Source: Pseudomonas viridiflava (GTDB lineage Bacteria > Pseudomonadota > Gammaproteobacteria > Pseudomonadales > Pseudomonadaceae). Taken from it: a DNA stretch of 64,000 nt. The DNA lies in NCBI GenBank assembly GCA_900596015.1, contig UVIF01000023.1:558001-622000 (forward strand), in the 5' to 3' direction. Shown here in pieces: positions 1-8,236 of this stretch (position 1 is the first letter of the stretch; the number at the start of each line of letters is the position of its first letter). Under the pieces are notes generated by a model. It saw only the letters and a program-made list of their open reading frames with translations. It did not search any database and was not told where the DNA came from. The position numbers and the translations under genes are program-made.

Positions 1-612
1 CTGCTGGAAAAGGCCATCAATGCTGGCAACTTTCGCGAGGACCTTTATTACCGGCTGGACGTGGTCAACCTGGAGCTGGTGCCATTGCGCGAAAGGCCCG
101 GCGATATCATCGCGTTGACCCGACACTTCCTCGATGTGTACTGCAAGCGTCTGGGCTACAAACAGGCCACGTTGTCGCCCGAGGCAGAACACAAGCTGCT
201 GCACTACAGCTGGCCGGGCAATATTCGCGAACTCGAGAACGTCATTCACCACACCTTGTTGATCTGCCGCAACGGCGTGATCGAGCGCGACGACCTGCGC
301 CTGTCGAACATGCGCATCGAACGCGCCGATGACAGCCCGACGGTGGACGATTCGGTGGAGGCTTCGCTGGATCGGCTGTTCCAGCGACTGTTCGACGAGC
401 AGGTCGGCGATCTCCACGAGAAAGTCGAAGAGGCCCTGCTGCGCTCGGCCTATCGTTTCAGCCATTGCAACCAGGTGCACACGGCCAACCTGCTGGGCCT
501 GAGCCGCAACGTGACCCGCACCAGGCTGATCAAGATGGGCGAGCTGGCGGTGAACAAGCGCCGTGCAGTAGGTGATCAGCCAGAAGTGCGGGCTCTCAGG
601 TTGTCGATCTGA
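1..612 (+). CDS. Sigma-54-dependent Fis-family transcriptional activator, SfnR-like (5' end outside window)
   Basis: This is the C-terminal 203 residues of an enhancer-binding protein that would use ATP hydrolysis to open sigma-54 RNA polymerase complexes. The frame is open from base 1, so the N-terminus and most of the AAA+ domain are missing here. Visible are the REDLYYRL segment near residue 12, the WPGNIRELEN sensor II region near residue 71, and a C-terminal Fis-type helix-turn-helix (ANLLGLSRNVTRTRL) near residue 163. It faces away from the SfnB-type oxygenase operon and ends 187 bp from it. With that neighbour, an SfnR-like regulator of organosulfur use is the best reading. The family call is firm; the SfnR assignment rests on context and on the sigma-54 promoters found in this window. 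Confidence 0.85.
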   Translation: MLEKAINAGNFREDLYYRLDVVNLELVPLRERPGDIIALTRHFLDVYCKRLGYKQATLSPEAEHKLLHYSWPGNIRELENVIHHTLLICRNGVIERDDLRLSNMRIERADDSPTVDDSVEASLDRLFQRLFDEQVGDLHEKVEEALLRSAYRFSHCNQVHTANLLGLSRNVTRTRLIKMGELAVNKRRAVGDQPEVRALRLSI

Positions 613-660
613 GGTTTTTGTAGGGACCGTGTGATAAGTGGATGACTGGGCAGACGCGAA

Positions 661-780
661 CCTGTGGGAGCGGGGCTCTGCCCGCGAACCTGTGGGAGCG
701 GGGCTCTGCCCGCGAAGAAATCGCTGCGGTGTTTCAGGAATACCGCGGTGGGTTCTTCTCGGGCAGAGACCCGCTCCCAC
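661..780. repeat. REP element cluster with a perfect 28-bp tandem duplication
   Basis: A 28-bp unit containing GTGGGAGCGGGGCTCTGCC occurs twice back to back at 661-688 and 689-716 without a mismatch. An inverted relative with GGGCAGAGACCCGCTCCCAC lies at 761-780. This is the common Pseudomonas REP sequence. It sits between the convergent ends of the regulator and oxygenase genes and could fold to block transcription read-through. Confidence 0.85.
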
Positions 781-799
781 CGGGGGGTTGTGTACGCGC

Positions 800-2020
800 T
801 CAAAAAAGCCCGGAGGTCGGGGGCGGTGTGCCCTTGAGCTGCCAGGTGCCCACCGCCGCGGCTTTCCAGTCGCGGGGGTTGTGGTTGGCCACCGTGCGGG
901 CGTTGCGCCAATGCCGGTCGAGGTTGTGGCCACGGCCCGTGGTGGAGGCACCGCCCACATCGAACACCCGCTCCGCCGCCTTGAGCGCGCATTCGGCGGC
1001 GATGTATTGCGCCTGCGCCACCTCGATCGCGGCCTCATCCACAGCCACCGGATCGAGCCCGGCCGCCCACGCGCGATCGATCGCTTCGGCAGCCTTGAGC
1101 ACCACAGCCTCGGCCGTGTAGGTACGCGCTGAAATCTCGCCCACGCTCAACGCCACATAAGGATCGTCCACCGACTGCTCGGCACTGCTGTGCTTGATCG
1201 GCCGGGCATGATTGCGCGCAAACGCCACCGCGTCGTTCAGCGCATTGCGGGCGATCCCGGCCTGCACCGAAGCCAGGAACAGTTGCAGGAACGGCGTCAC
1301 CAGCGTGCGCTTGCCCTCTTCCACCGTGCGTGTGCGGACCTCGTGGGCATACACCTGCACGTTGTCCAGCCGCGTCGTGCCGCTCGCCGTCAGGCGCTGG
1401 CCCATGGCGTCGAAGTCATCCAGCAGCACCAGCCCTTCGCGGTCACGGGGCAGGATGAACGACACGGGCTGGTCGTGCTCGTCCAAGGCCACCGCGCTGA
1501 TCCAGTCGGCGTACAGCGAGCCGGTGCTGTAGAACTTGCTGCCGTTGGCGCGGTAGTGCTCGCCTTCGCGCACGATGCGGGCGCTGATGGCGCCGTTGGC
1601 ACCGCCGACCTCCCAGCCGGCGTTGCCCAGCACCACACCTTGCAGGTAACGGCCGAACCAGAGCTGACGCTCCTGCTCGGCACCTTCGGCCCGGGACACC
1701 AGCAGCCCTTCGATGAAACCGAAGCCGGGGCGCAGTGCCTGGGCAACATTGGAGTCTGCCGACGCGATGCGCACCAGCAGGCCGATGACGTCCCTGACCG
1801 AGCCGCCAGGGCCGCCGTAACGAGCAGGAATACGCAGGGTGTAGAGCAGCGCCTGGGCAATCTGCGCGACGGCCTCGTAAGGCAGTTGACGATCACGTTC
1901 GCGCGCCGCGGCGCCGGCAGCGATGGCGGGCAGCAGTTGCTCCGCGCGTGCCAGCAACTGCGCCACGCTCAACGGCGCTTCGGGTGCAGTGGAAGGAATG
2001 ACTTTGGCAGCTTGAGTCAT
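800..2020 (-). CDS. SfnB-type flavin-dependent oxidoreductase (acyl-CoA dehydrogenase fold)
   Basis: The 406-residue protein has the acyl-CoA dehydrogenase fold used by the DszC/SfnB group of FMNH2-dependent monooxygenases, which oxidise organosulfur compounds. The C-terminal LDRHWRNARTVANHNP motif is typical of this group rather than of true acyl-CoA dehydrogenases. The chosen start is the ATG at 2020, preceded by GGAAAC; longer in-frame starts run back into the transporter gene. It is the last gene of operon A, 46 bp after the ATPase gene, so the imported compound is probably its substrate. The reduced flavin would have to come from a separate reductase, and none is present in this window. 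The exact substrate cannot be read from sequence. Confidence 0.82.
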   Translation of the reverse strand: MTQAAKVIPSTAPEAPLSVAQLLARAEQLLPAIAAGAAARERDRQLPYEAVAQIAQALLYTLRIPARYGGPGGSVRDVIGLLVRIASADSNVAQALRPGFGFIEGLLVSRAEGAEQERQLWFGRYLQGVVLGNAGWEVGGANGAISARIVREGEHYRANGSKFYSTGSLYADWISAVALDEHDQPVSFILPRDREGLVLLDDFDAMGQRLTASGTTRLDNVQVYAHEVRTRTVEEGKRTLVTPFLQLFLASVQAGIARNALNDAVAFARNHARPIKHSSAEQSVDDPYVALSVGEISARTYTAEAVVLKAAEAIDRAWAAGLDPVAVDEAAIEVAQAQYIAAECALKAAERVFDVGGASTTGRGHNLDRHWRNARTVANHNPRDWKAAAVGTWQLKGTPPPTSGLF

Positions 2021-2066
2021 GAAAGTTTCCTGTCTGAAAATAGGTAGAAAGAGCAACGCAACGCCT

Positions 2067-3779
2067 TCAAATGGCGATCTTCCACAAGCGCGATTCATCG
2101 AACAGCAGTACAGCGTTTTCCGGCTCCAGCGGGGGCACCTGCAACGGCACGCCGGCACTGGGCAGCCGTGGCACCGCACCCAGCAAGCGTTGGGTATACG
2201 GGTGCCGTGGCGACTCGAACAACTGCTCGACCGGCGCGTGCTCGACCACCTGACCGTGGCGCATCACCAGCACCTCGTCGCTGACATGGCGGATGACGCC
2301 CAGATCATGGGAAATGAACAGGTAGGCCAGGCCCAGTTCGGCTTGCAGGTCGGCGAGCAGATCCAGCACCTGGGCCTGGACCGAGACATCCAGTGCCGAC
2401 ACCGGCTCGTCGCAGACGATGACCTTGGGGTTGCTGGCGATGGCTCGGGCAATCGCTACTCGCTGGCGCTGCCCACCGGATAATTGCAGGGGCCGACGCG
2501 CGGCCAGCTCCGCAGGCAGGCGCACCTGTTGTAGCAGGCGGCGTATGTGCGGCGCTTGTTCGGCCGCCACGACGCCGGCCACGTCCAACGCATCGGCAAG
2601 AATCTGCCCGACGTTCCAGCGCGGATCGAACGAACTGAGCGGGTCCTGATAAATCACGCTGATGTCGCGGCGCAGCGCTCGGCGCTGGCTTTCGGCAACC
2701 CGTGCCTCTGCGTTGCCGTTCCAGGGTTGATCGAGGAAACGCACCTGGCCGTCGTCGGTCTCCAGCAGCCCCAGGGCCATGCGCGCCACGGTGGTCTTGC
2801 CCGAACCGGACTCACCGACGATACCCAGGGTCTGGCCGGCGCGCAGTTCGAAGTCGACGCCGTCGACCACTTGGCGCACCTGCTGATCAGGCCCTACGTA
2901 GCGCTTGCCTAGGCCGCGGGCGTGCAACAGCACTGGCTGATCGAGCCGTGGCGTGCGGGCGATCGCGACGGTACGCTCACCTGGGCTGAGCCGGGTGCCA
3001 CGCGCATGCTCGGCCGGAACCGCATCGAGCAGGCTGCGGGTGTAGGGATGGCGCGGCGCGGTCAGCACCTGATGCATGCTGCCCTGCTCTACCACTTCAC
3101 CGTGCTGCAGCACCAGCACCTCATCAGCCAGTTGCGCGACCACTGCCAGATCATGGCTGATGATCAACAGCGAACTGCCCTGGGCCTTGATCTCCTGCAG
3201 TACACCGAGAATCTGCGCCTGGACAGTGGCGTCCAGTGCGGTGGTCGGCTCGTCGGCGATCACCAGCCCTGGATCCAGAGCCAGGGCGCTGGCGATCAAC
3301 GCACGCTGGCGCAGGCCGCCGGACAACTCGCCCGAGCGCTGCCGGGCACGCAGAGCCGGTTCCGGTACGCCGACCCGTTCCAGCAGTTGCAGTACCCGCG
3401 CGCCACGGGAAGCACGGTCGCCCCAACCATGGGTGTGCAGCACTTCGAGAATTTCCTTGCCGACCGGCCGCAGCGGGTCGAGCGAAACCAGGGCATCCTG
3501 CAGCACGAAGCCGATGTCCTTGCCGCGCACTCGACGCCACTGGCGGTCGCTCAAGGCCAGCAGGTCGAGATCACCGTATTGCAGGCGGCGTGCCCGCACC
3601 TGCGCGCCCTCTCCGGCCAGACCGATCAGGCTGCGCGCGGTGACGCTCTTGCCCGATCCGGATTCGCCGACCAAGGCCAGGGTCCTGCCCGGTTCCAGGG
3701 TGAACGACAGGTTACGCACCACACTCTGCCCGGCGAACTCCACGCTCAGGCCTTCGACGATCAGCGTCTTGTGGCTCAT
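2067..3779 (-). CDS. Peptide/nickel-type ABC transporter ATP-binding protein with two fused NBDs
   Basis: This 570-residue cytoplasmic ATPase powers the importer of operon A. It carries two complete nucleotide-binding domains, equivalent to DppD and DppF fused. Walker A GESGSGKS lies at 38-45 with signature LSGGLRQR near 150. The second Walker A lies near 320 with signature LSGGQRQR near 431, each followed by DEP and ALD Walker B/D-loop residues. The start is the ATG at 3779, which overlaps the stop of the upstream permease gene in an ATGA arrangement, indicating translational coupling. By family the substrate could be a peptide, opine or nickel chelate. The SfnB-type gene downstream favours a sulfur compound, which is inference. 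Confidence 0.9.
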   Translation of the reverse strand: MSHKTLIVEGLSVEFAGQSVVRNLSFTLEPGRTLALVGESGSGKSVTARSLIGLAGEGAQVRARRLQYGDLDLLALSDRQWRRVRGKDIGFVLQDALVSLDPLRPVGKEILEVLHTHGWGDRASRGARVLQLLERVGVPEPALRARQRSGELSGGLRQRALIASALALDPGLVIADEPTTALDATVQAQILGVLQEIKAQGSSLLIISHDLAVVAQLADEVLVLQHGEVVEQGSMHQVLTAPRHPYTRSLLDAVPAEHARGTRLSPGERTVAIARTPRLDQPVLLHARGLGKRYVGPDQQVRQVVDGVDFELRAGQTLGIVGESGSGKTTVARMALGLLETDDGQVRFLDQPWNGNAEARVAESQRRALRRDISVIYQDPLSSFDPRWNVGQILADALDVAGVVAAEQAPHIRRLLQQVRLPAELAARRPLQLSGGQRQRVAIARAIASNPKVIVCDEPVSALDVSVQAQVLDLLADLQAELGLAYLFISHDLGVIRHVSDEVLVMRHGQVVEHAPVEQLFESPRHPYTQRLLGAVPRLPSAGVPLQVPPLEPENAVLLFDESRLWKIAI

Positions 3780-4639
3780 GTCAGGCGACCCTCCAGGCGT
3801 TGTTGCAGATAGCGACCGGCAACGGTGGTCGACAAGGTGGTGAGAACGATGAAAAGCCCGGGGAAAAACGTCAGCCACCAGGCGTTGGCAATGAAGTCGC
3901 GGCCCATGGACAGCATGGTGCCCCACTCCGGCGTCGGCGGCCGCGCGCCCAGGCCGAGGAAACTCAACGCCGAGGCCCAGACGATGGCCTGACCGACGCC
4001 CATGGTCAGGGTCACGATCAGCGGGCGCATGGCGTTGGGCAGCAGCTGTCGCCAGATGATGCGTCGAGTCGGATGGCCCAGGGCGCGCGCCGCTTCGATG
4101 TAGCCGGCGTTGCGCACCGCCAGAACCTGCCCGCGGACCATCCGCGCATACCCCGGTGCAGCGCCCAGGCCGGTGGCGATGATCAGCGGGCCGATACCAC
4201 TGCCGAAAATAGCCACGAACAGCAACGCCAGCACCAGGCTGGGAAAAGCGAACAGGACTTCCAGCAACCAGCCCACACCACGATCGGTGCGCAGCCCGCC
4301 CAGGCCGCCCAGCAGCCCGAGGACAATGGCGATGCTCATCGCCAGGGCCGTCGCGGCCAGGCCAACGAACAGCGACAGGCGCGCGCCGTGGATCACCCGT
4401 GAATAGATGTCGCGACCCGATTGGTCGGTACCGAACCAATGCGCCCAACCGGGCGGATGAAAGGCGTCGCGCGGGACAATGGCCAGCGGGTCGCCGTGAG
4501 CGAACAGCTGCGGTACCACTGCGGCCACGATCACCAGCGCCAGGAAGCCGATGGCTAGACTTGCGCCCCAGCGGATTCGTAGAGCTCGACGTTGGCTGCG
4601 CAGCGGCAGCGCCGGGCTCTCGAGGATCAGATCGCTCAT
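3776..4639 (-). CDS. ABC transporter permease, DppC-like
   Basis: This is the 287-residue inner-membrane subunit of the operon A importer. It has the DppC-type N-terminal helix, the periplasmic segment with HWFGTDQSGRDIYSRVIHGAR, and the cytoplasmic EAA-type loop (EAARALGHPTRRIIWRQLLP) that contacts the ATPase. ATG 4639 was chosen because it overlaps the stop of the preceding permease gene by ATGA; an upstream in-frame ATG lies inside that gene. It pairs with the DppB-like permease encoded immediately upstream. Confidence 0.9.
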   Translation of the reverse strand: MSDLILESPALPLRSQRRALRIRWGASLAIGFLALVIVAAVVPQLFAHGDPLAIVPRDAFHPPGWAHWFGTDQSGRDIYSRVIHGARLSLFVGLAATALAMSIAIVLGLLGGLGGLRTDRGVGWLLEVLFAFPSLVLALLFVAIFGSGIGPLIIATGLGAAPGYARMVRGQVLAVRNAGYIEAARALGHPTRRIIWRQLLPNAMRPLIVTLTMGVGQAIVWASALSFLGLGARPPTPEWGTMLSMGRDFIANAWWLTFFPGLFIVLTTLSTTVAGRYLQQRLEGRLT

Positions 4640-5628
4640 GCCAGGGTTTCCTTCTGCCGTGGGTCGATCCATTGGTACACCAGGTCGACGAGAATGTTGG
4701 CCAGCACGTAACCGGCGGCTACCACCAGGCTGATGCCGATGGTCAACGGCAAGTCCTGAAGCTGTACCGCCTGATACAACTGACGGCCCAAGCCCCTGCG
4801 CGAGAAGATCACTTCAATCACTACGGCACCGCTGATCAGCGCACCGATCGCCCAGCCCGACAGTGACACCCCTGGCAAGACGGCATGGCGCAGCGCGTGC
4901 TTGAAGCGCACCGCCACGTCACTCAGGCCACGGGTGCGCGCGGTCAGCACGAAGGGTTGCTCCAGGGTCAGCTCCAGGGATTCGCGGGTGACCTGGCCGA
5001 TGAACCCAGCCAACGGTACCGCCAGCGCTATCGTCGGCAGCACCAGGGTCCGCCAGCCGTCGCTGCCTGCCGGTGGGAACAGGCGCAGGCCGAAGGCGAA
5101 CACCGCCAGCAGCACGATGCCCAGCCAGAAATGCGGTAGGGCGGCGCACAGGGTTTCAGCCAGGGACGCCAGGCGCCCGACCCAACTGCGACGACCTGCG
5201 GTGAACACGGTCAGGGCCAGCACCAGCAGCCACGCCAGCAGCAACGCGCTGAGCGTCAGTTCCAGCGTCGCCCCAGCCTGCTCGGCGAGTACCCGTGTGA
5301 CCGGCATGTGCTGGGAGTAGGAAACGCCCAGGTCGCCTTGCACCAAACGCACCAGATACAGCCCGTACTGAACCGCCAGCGGCCGGTCAAGGCCGTACTC
5401 GCGGGTGACCTCGGCGATGGTTTCCGGAGTCGGGTTGCCGCTGGGTCCACCGAGGATGGCCTGCACCGGATCGCCCGGCATCAGCCGCAGGGCGAAGAAG
5501 GTCAGCGTCGCGACTGCCCATAACACCAGCAGTCCACCGCCCAGGCGCACGGCGGCGCGGCGGCCCAGGCGGAGCAAACGCTGGCGGCGCGGGTCCGGCG
5601 GCGCGACGGTTAGGCGTGTCGTGGTCAT
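4636..5628 (-). CDS. ABC transporter permease, DppB-like
   Basis: This 330-residue inner-membrane protein has the DppB signature: an N-terminal helix followed by the GDPVQAILGG segment near residue 55, six or so membrane helices, and an EAA-like loop (TRGLSDVAVRFKHALRHAVLP). It forms the heteromeric channel with the DppC-like subunit. Start ATG 5628 overlaps the stop of the binding-protein gene by ATGA, so the whole operon is tightly coupled. The tail ends with the usual permease motif NILVDLVYQWIDPR. Confidence 0.9.
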   Translation of the reverse strand: MTTTRLTVAPPDPRRQRLLRLGRRAAVRLGGGLLVLWAVATLTFFALRLMPGDPVQAILGGPSGNPTPETIAEVTREYGLDRPLAVQYGLYLVRLVQGDLGVSYSQHMPVTRVLAEQAGATLELTLSALLLAWLLVLALTVFTAGRRSWVGRLASLAETLCAALPHFWLGIVLLAVFAFGLRLFPPAGSDGWRTLVLPTIALAVPLAGFIGQVTRESLELTLEQPFVLTARTRGLSDVAVRFKHALRHAVLPGVSLSGWAIGALISGAVVIEVIFSRRGLGRQLYQAVQLQDLPLTIGISLVVAAGYVLANILVDLVYQWIDPRQKETLA

Positions 5629-7292
5629 TTGTTCACCCAGGCGTCATAGAGGTAGGTCACGGCCAGCGAGGGTTCCAGACGAACCCCTTGGGTCGTCTTG
5701 TAGATGCCCAGCCGGGTGCTTTGCGGATAGGTGGTCAGTTGCAGGTATTGGCTGGAGGCAACGGCTTGTGCCTGGCGGTACAACGCCTGGCGTTGGCTGG
5801 CGTCCTGAGTGGCCAGGGCCTGTTGCACCAGATCGTCGAACTGCGGATCGCTGAAGCCTGCGGTGTTCTGGTGATAGCCGCCCACACCCGCAGGCTGGAT
5901 GAACGCGCTGCTGAAGATGATCCGCAGCACGTCGGCGGTGTTGGTATTCCAGTAGCCGACGCGGATGTCGTAGTCCCAGTCGGCCTGGCGCTTGGTCGCC
6001 TGCACGTCGCTCATCTGCTCCATGATCAGCTCGATGCCGGCCTGCCGCGTGGTGGCCTGAACCTGCTCCCACAGGGTGAATTCCGATGGCGGCGTGCGGT
6101 TGCCGAGGATCACCCTCACCTGCAGGCGCTTGCCGTCCTTGAGGCGATAGCCGTCCTCGTCGCGACGAGTCCAGCCGGCTTCCTCGAGCAGTTGTGACGC
6201 GCGCGCCGGATCGTAATCCTGGGCGTGTTCGAAGTCGGGGCTGTAGAAGCGCGTGGCGTTGCTCAGCGGACCACCGGCGCGGGGAAAGTCGCCGAAGTAG
6301 ACGCTTTTCAAGGCACCTTCGATGTCGGCGCTGCGCACGAAGGCTTCGCGCACCTTGATATCGCTGAACGGCGCACGGCGGATGTTCAGGGTGCCGTTGG
6401 TGGGGTTGCCGGGCCGCTGGGCAATGATCAGCTGCAGGTCCGGATTGCGCCGCGCCGCTTCGTGGGATTCGGGTGGCAGCGCCTCGATCACGTCCACCTC
6501 ACCGGCCTGCAGTGAAGCGAAACGCACGGATGGCTCCTGGATGAACTTCCAGACGATGCGCTCCAGATAGGCTGGCCCCTGATGCCGGGCAGTGGGCGGC
6601 GCCGAGTTGTAGTGCGGGTTGCGTTCAAGCACCACTTGGCTTTGACGGTCCCAGCGCACTACCTTGAACGGGCCGGTGCCGACTGGGCTTTCGCAGTTCA
6701 CATCACGCGAGCGCAGCAGCGCCTGGGGGGATTCGATGCCGAGGAAACCTTGCGCCAGCACTTCCAGAAATGCTGCGTAGGGTGTGGCCAGGTGCACTTG
6801 GGCGGTCGAGTTGTCGAGGACATCGGTGCGTTGGTATTGACGGATGTAACCGCCCGCGGTGCTCGACTGGGTCTTGGGGTTGGCCATGTGGTCGAGGTTG
6901 GCCTTGACCGCTGCGGCGTTGAACGGCGTACCGTCGGTGAAGCGCACGTCGTCGCGCAGGTGGAAAGTGTAGGTCAGGCCGTCGGGCGAAATCTCCCAGC
7001 TTTTCGCCAGCCATGGGCCGATATGACCTTCGCCATCCATCGACACCAGTGAATCGAGGACTTGCTGGGCGAGAAACACTTGCGGCATGTCGCCGGCTAC
7101 ATGCGGGTCCAGGCAGGTCGGCTCGCGGTCGGTGGCGTAGATCAACGTGCCGCCGCTGACAGGGGTGTCGGTGCGTGCCGCGGCAGCGCGATGGTTGTCA
7201 CAACCGCCAAGCAAGAAGCTGACGGCCAACAAACCGGCCCACGCGATACCGCCATGGGGTCTTGCAGAAGAACGCGGATGAATGTCTGGCAT
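5625..7292 (-). CDS. Family 5 extracellular substrate-binding lipoprotein
   Basis: The 555-residue periplasmic binding protein (SBP_bac_5 family) is predicted to be lipid-anchored: a positively charged N-terminus and hydrophobic stretch end in the lipobox LLGGC with Cys31. Family hallmarks include SGGTLIYATDREPTCLDP just after the signal, AKSWEISPDGLTYTFHLRDDVRFTDG near 115, and the GTGPFKV segment near 210. It is the first gene of operon A. A possible sigma-54 promoter lies at 7339-7354. It is homologous to the binding protein of operon B at 17601. The ligand is unknown; an organosulfur compound is inferred from the oxygenase gene at the operon end. Confidence 0.9.
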   Translation of the reverse strand: MPDIHPRSSARPHGGIAWAGLLAVSFLLGGCDNHRAAAARTDTPVSGGTLIYATDREPTCLDPHVAGDMPQVFLAQQVLDSLVSMDGEGHIGPWLAKSWEISPDGLTYTFHLRDDVRFTDGTPFNAAAVKANLDHMANPKTQSSTAGGYIRQYQRTDVLDNSTAQVHLATPYAAFLEVLAQGFLGIESPQALLRSRDVNCESPVGTGPFKVVRWDRQSQVVLERNPHYNSAPPTARHQGPAYLERIVWKFIQEPSVRFASLQAGEVDVIEALPPESHEAARRNPDLQLIIAQRPGNPTNGTLNIRRAPFSDIKVREAFVRSADIEGALKSVYFGDFPRAGGPLSNATRFYSPDFEHAQDYDPARASQLLEEAGWTRRDEDGYRLKDGKRLQVRVILGNRTPPSEFTLWEQVQATTRQAGIELIMEQMSDVQATKRQADWDYDIRVGYWNTNTADVLRIIFSSAFIQPAGVGGYHQNTAGFSDPQFDDLVQQALATQDASQRQALYRQAQAVASSQYLQLTTYPQSTRLGIYKTTQGVRLEPSLAVTYLYDAWVNK

Positions 7293-7338
7293 GGGTCGGG
7301 CTGCGCCTTGTGTCGATGCTGAAGCTCACAAGGGGTGA

Positions 7339-7354
7339 TTGCACAAGCCATGCC
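7339..7354 (-). promoter_or_regulatory. Possible sigma-54 promoter of operon A
   Basis: Read on the minus strand, the sequence is CGGCATGGCTTGTGCA. The invariant GG and GC are ten bases apart as required, but three of the eleven consensus positions in TGGCAC-N5-TTGCA differ. The predicted transcript start near 7328 would leave a 36-nt leader. It is weaker than the three receptor-gene promoters and is supported mainly by position and by the nearby sigma-54 activator gene. Confidence 0.4.
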
Positions 7355-7362
7355 GACTGCTC

Positions 7363-7383
7363 CGCCCCGTCGTTGCGGGGCTT
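7363..7383. terminator. GC-rich hairpin with short T run
   Basis: GCCCCG at 7363-7368 and CGGGGC at 7375-7380 form a hairpin followed by TTT on the plus strand. No plus-strand gene ends just before it, so its role is unclear. It lies upstream of the operon A promoter region. Confidence 0.3.
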
Positions 7384-7501
7384 TCCAGTGTTGTGTGAAT
7401 GAAGTGACGAGGCATTTTGTTGAATGGGTGTTGCCTGGCAGACAGTTGCTGTGCCGGAGCCTTTGGAGTGCTGGATCATTTGATTTGACTACCGTCGGAA
7501 A

Positions 7502-7523
7502 AAGCCGCTGTCGCGAGCGGCTT
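7502..7523. terminator. Hairpin upstream of the toxin-antitoxin pair
   Basis: AAGCCGCT at 7502-7509 pairs with AGCGGCTT at 7516-7523 around a 6-nt loop. It could insulate the toxin-antitoxin genes from upstream transcription. The T run after it is short, so this is only a candidate terminator. The rest of 7293-7606 holds only the sites listed here and no gene. Confidence 0.35.
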
Positions 7524-7567
7524 CATACATACCTCGCGACAACCCGCCAATGCTCAAGGGGTTTTGC

Positions 7568-7584
7568 GGTGTAATATATTCACC
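7568..7584 (+). promoter_or_regulatory. Candidate promoter/operator of the toxin-antitoxin operon
   Basis: GGTG and CACC arms flank TAATATATT, which resembles a -10 element. Autoregulatory ribbon-helix-helix antitoxins usually bind such sites over their own promoter. No clear -35 box is seen. Confidence 0.35.
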
Positions 7585-7606
7585 ACCACTCAACGCCGAG
7601 GTTGCC

Positions 7607-7849
7607 ATGACCGGTATATCGCTGAACCTTCCGGAAGATCTGTCCAACTCTCTTGCGGACCTTGCCAAGAGCCATGGCCAGAGCGCGAGCTATCTAGCCA
7701 TGGACGTCCTTCGCGACTACATCGAACATGAAAAAACACTGACAACGCAAATCGAGCAGGCGGTAAAGGAAGCCGACAACGGCAAATTTGCCGATGAGGA
7801 ACGAGTAGCGGCCATGCGTGCCCGGCGTTGGAGTCGGAATGAGGGTTGA
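7607..7849 (+). CDS. Ribbon-helix-helix antitoxin, ParD-like
   Basis: The 80-residue protein begins with a short beta strand and helix pattern (ISLNLPEDLSNSLADLAKSHGQSASYLAMDVLRDYIEH) typical of RHH DNA-binding domains. Its charged C-terminal tail would wrap the toxin. ATG 7607 was preferred to an earlier in-frame start because the RHH domain begins right after it and the candidate promoter lies between the two. Its stop overlaps the toxin start by 11 bp, the usual coupling in type II toxin-antitoxin operons. Expected roles are to neutralise the partner and repress the operon. Confidence 0.82.
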   Translation: MTGISLNLPEDLSNSLADLAKSHGQSASYLAMDVLRDYIEHEKTLTTQIEQAVKEADNGKFADEERVAAMRARRWSRNEG

Positions 7850-8123
7850 ATGGCTGGAAAAGGCCCTCAAGAACCTAGAGGACGAAGCCAACTACATTGC
7901 TTTGGAAAATCCGAAAGCTGCAGATGATTTCGCAGATGCAATCTTCGCAAGTGTTGATAAACTCGCGCAGTTTCCTACGATGGGACGCGAGGGTCGGGTC
8001 AAACACACACGCGAGTGGGCGGTTCCGAACTGGTCCTATCTGATTCCGTACCGGATTTGTGGCGATCGCCTGCAGATCCTCGGGATCTTCCACACAAGGC
8101 AGCGGCCACGCTGCAACTGGTGA
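7839..8123 (+). CDS. RelE/ParE-family toxin
   Basis: This 94-residue protein has the RelE/ParE fold pattern: MRVEWLEKALKNLEDEANYI helices, then FPTMGREGRVKHTREWAV and a C-terminal strand ending in ILGIFHTRQRP. The GREGR...TREW and HTRQRP motifs are typical of ParE-like members, which poison DNA gyrase, but RelE-type mRNA cleavage cannot be excluded. ATG 7839 overlaps the antitoxin gene, so the two are co-translated. The pair sits alone between the two transport operons, a common position for small mobile stability modules. Confidence 0.82.
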   Translation: MRVEWLEKALKNLEDEANYIALENPKAADDFADAIFASVDKLAQFPTMGREGRVKHTREWAVPNWSYLIPYRICGDRLQILGIFHTRQRPRCNW

Positions 8124-8137
8124 CGTGCACGACCTTG

Positions 8138-8163
8138 GCGAGGGCAATCCTGAATGCCCTCGC
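8138..8163. terminator. Hairpin after the toxin gene
   Basis: GCGAGGGCA at 8138-8146 and TGCCCTCGC at 8155-8163 form a perfect 9-bp stem, 14 bp after the toxin stop and between convergent genes. There is no strong T run. Confidence 0.5.
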
Positions 8164-8236
8164 TGTCCAATAGCTTCAGTAAGCAGGCACACAGCTCGCC
8201 CCACACACCGCTATTCTCCGGCGAATCACGATCAGG

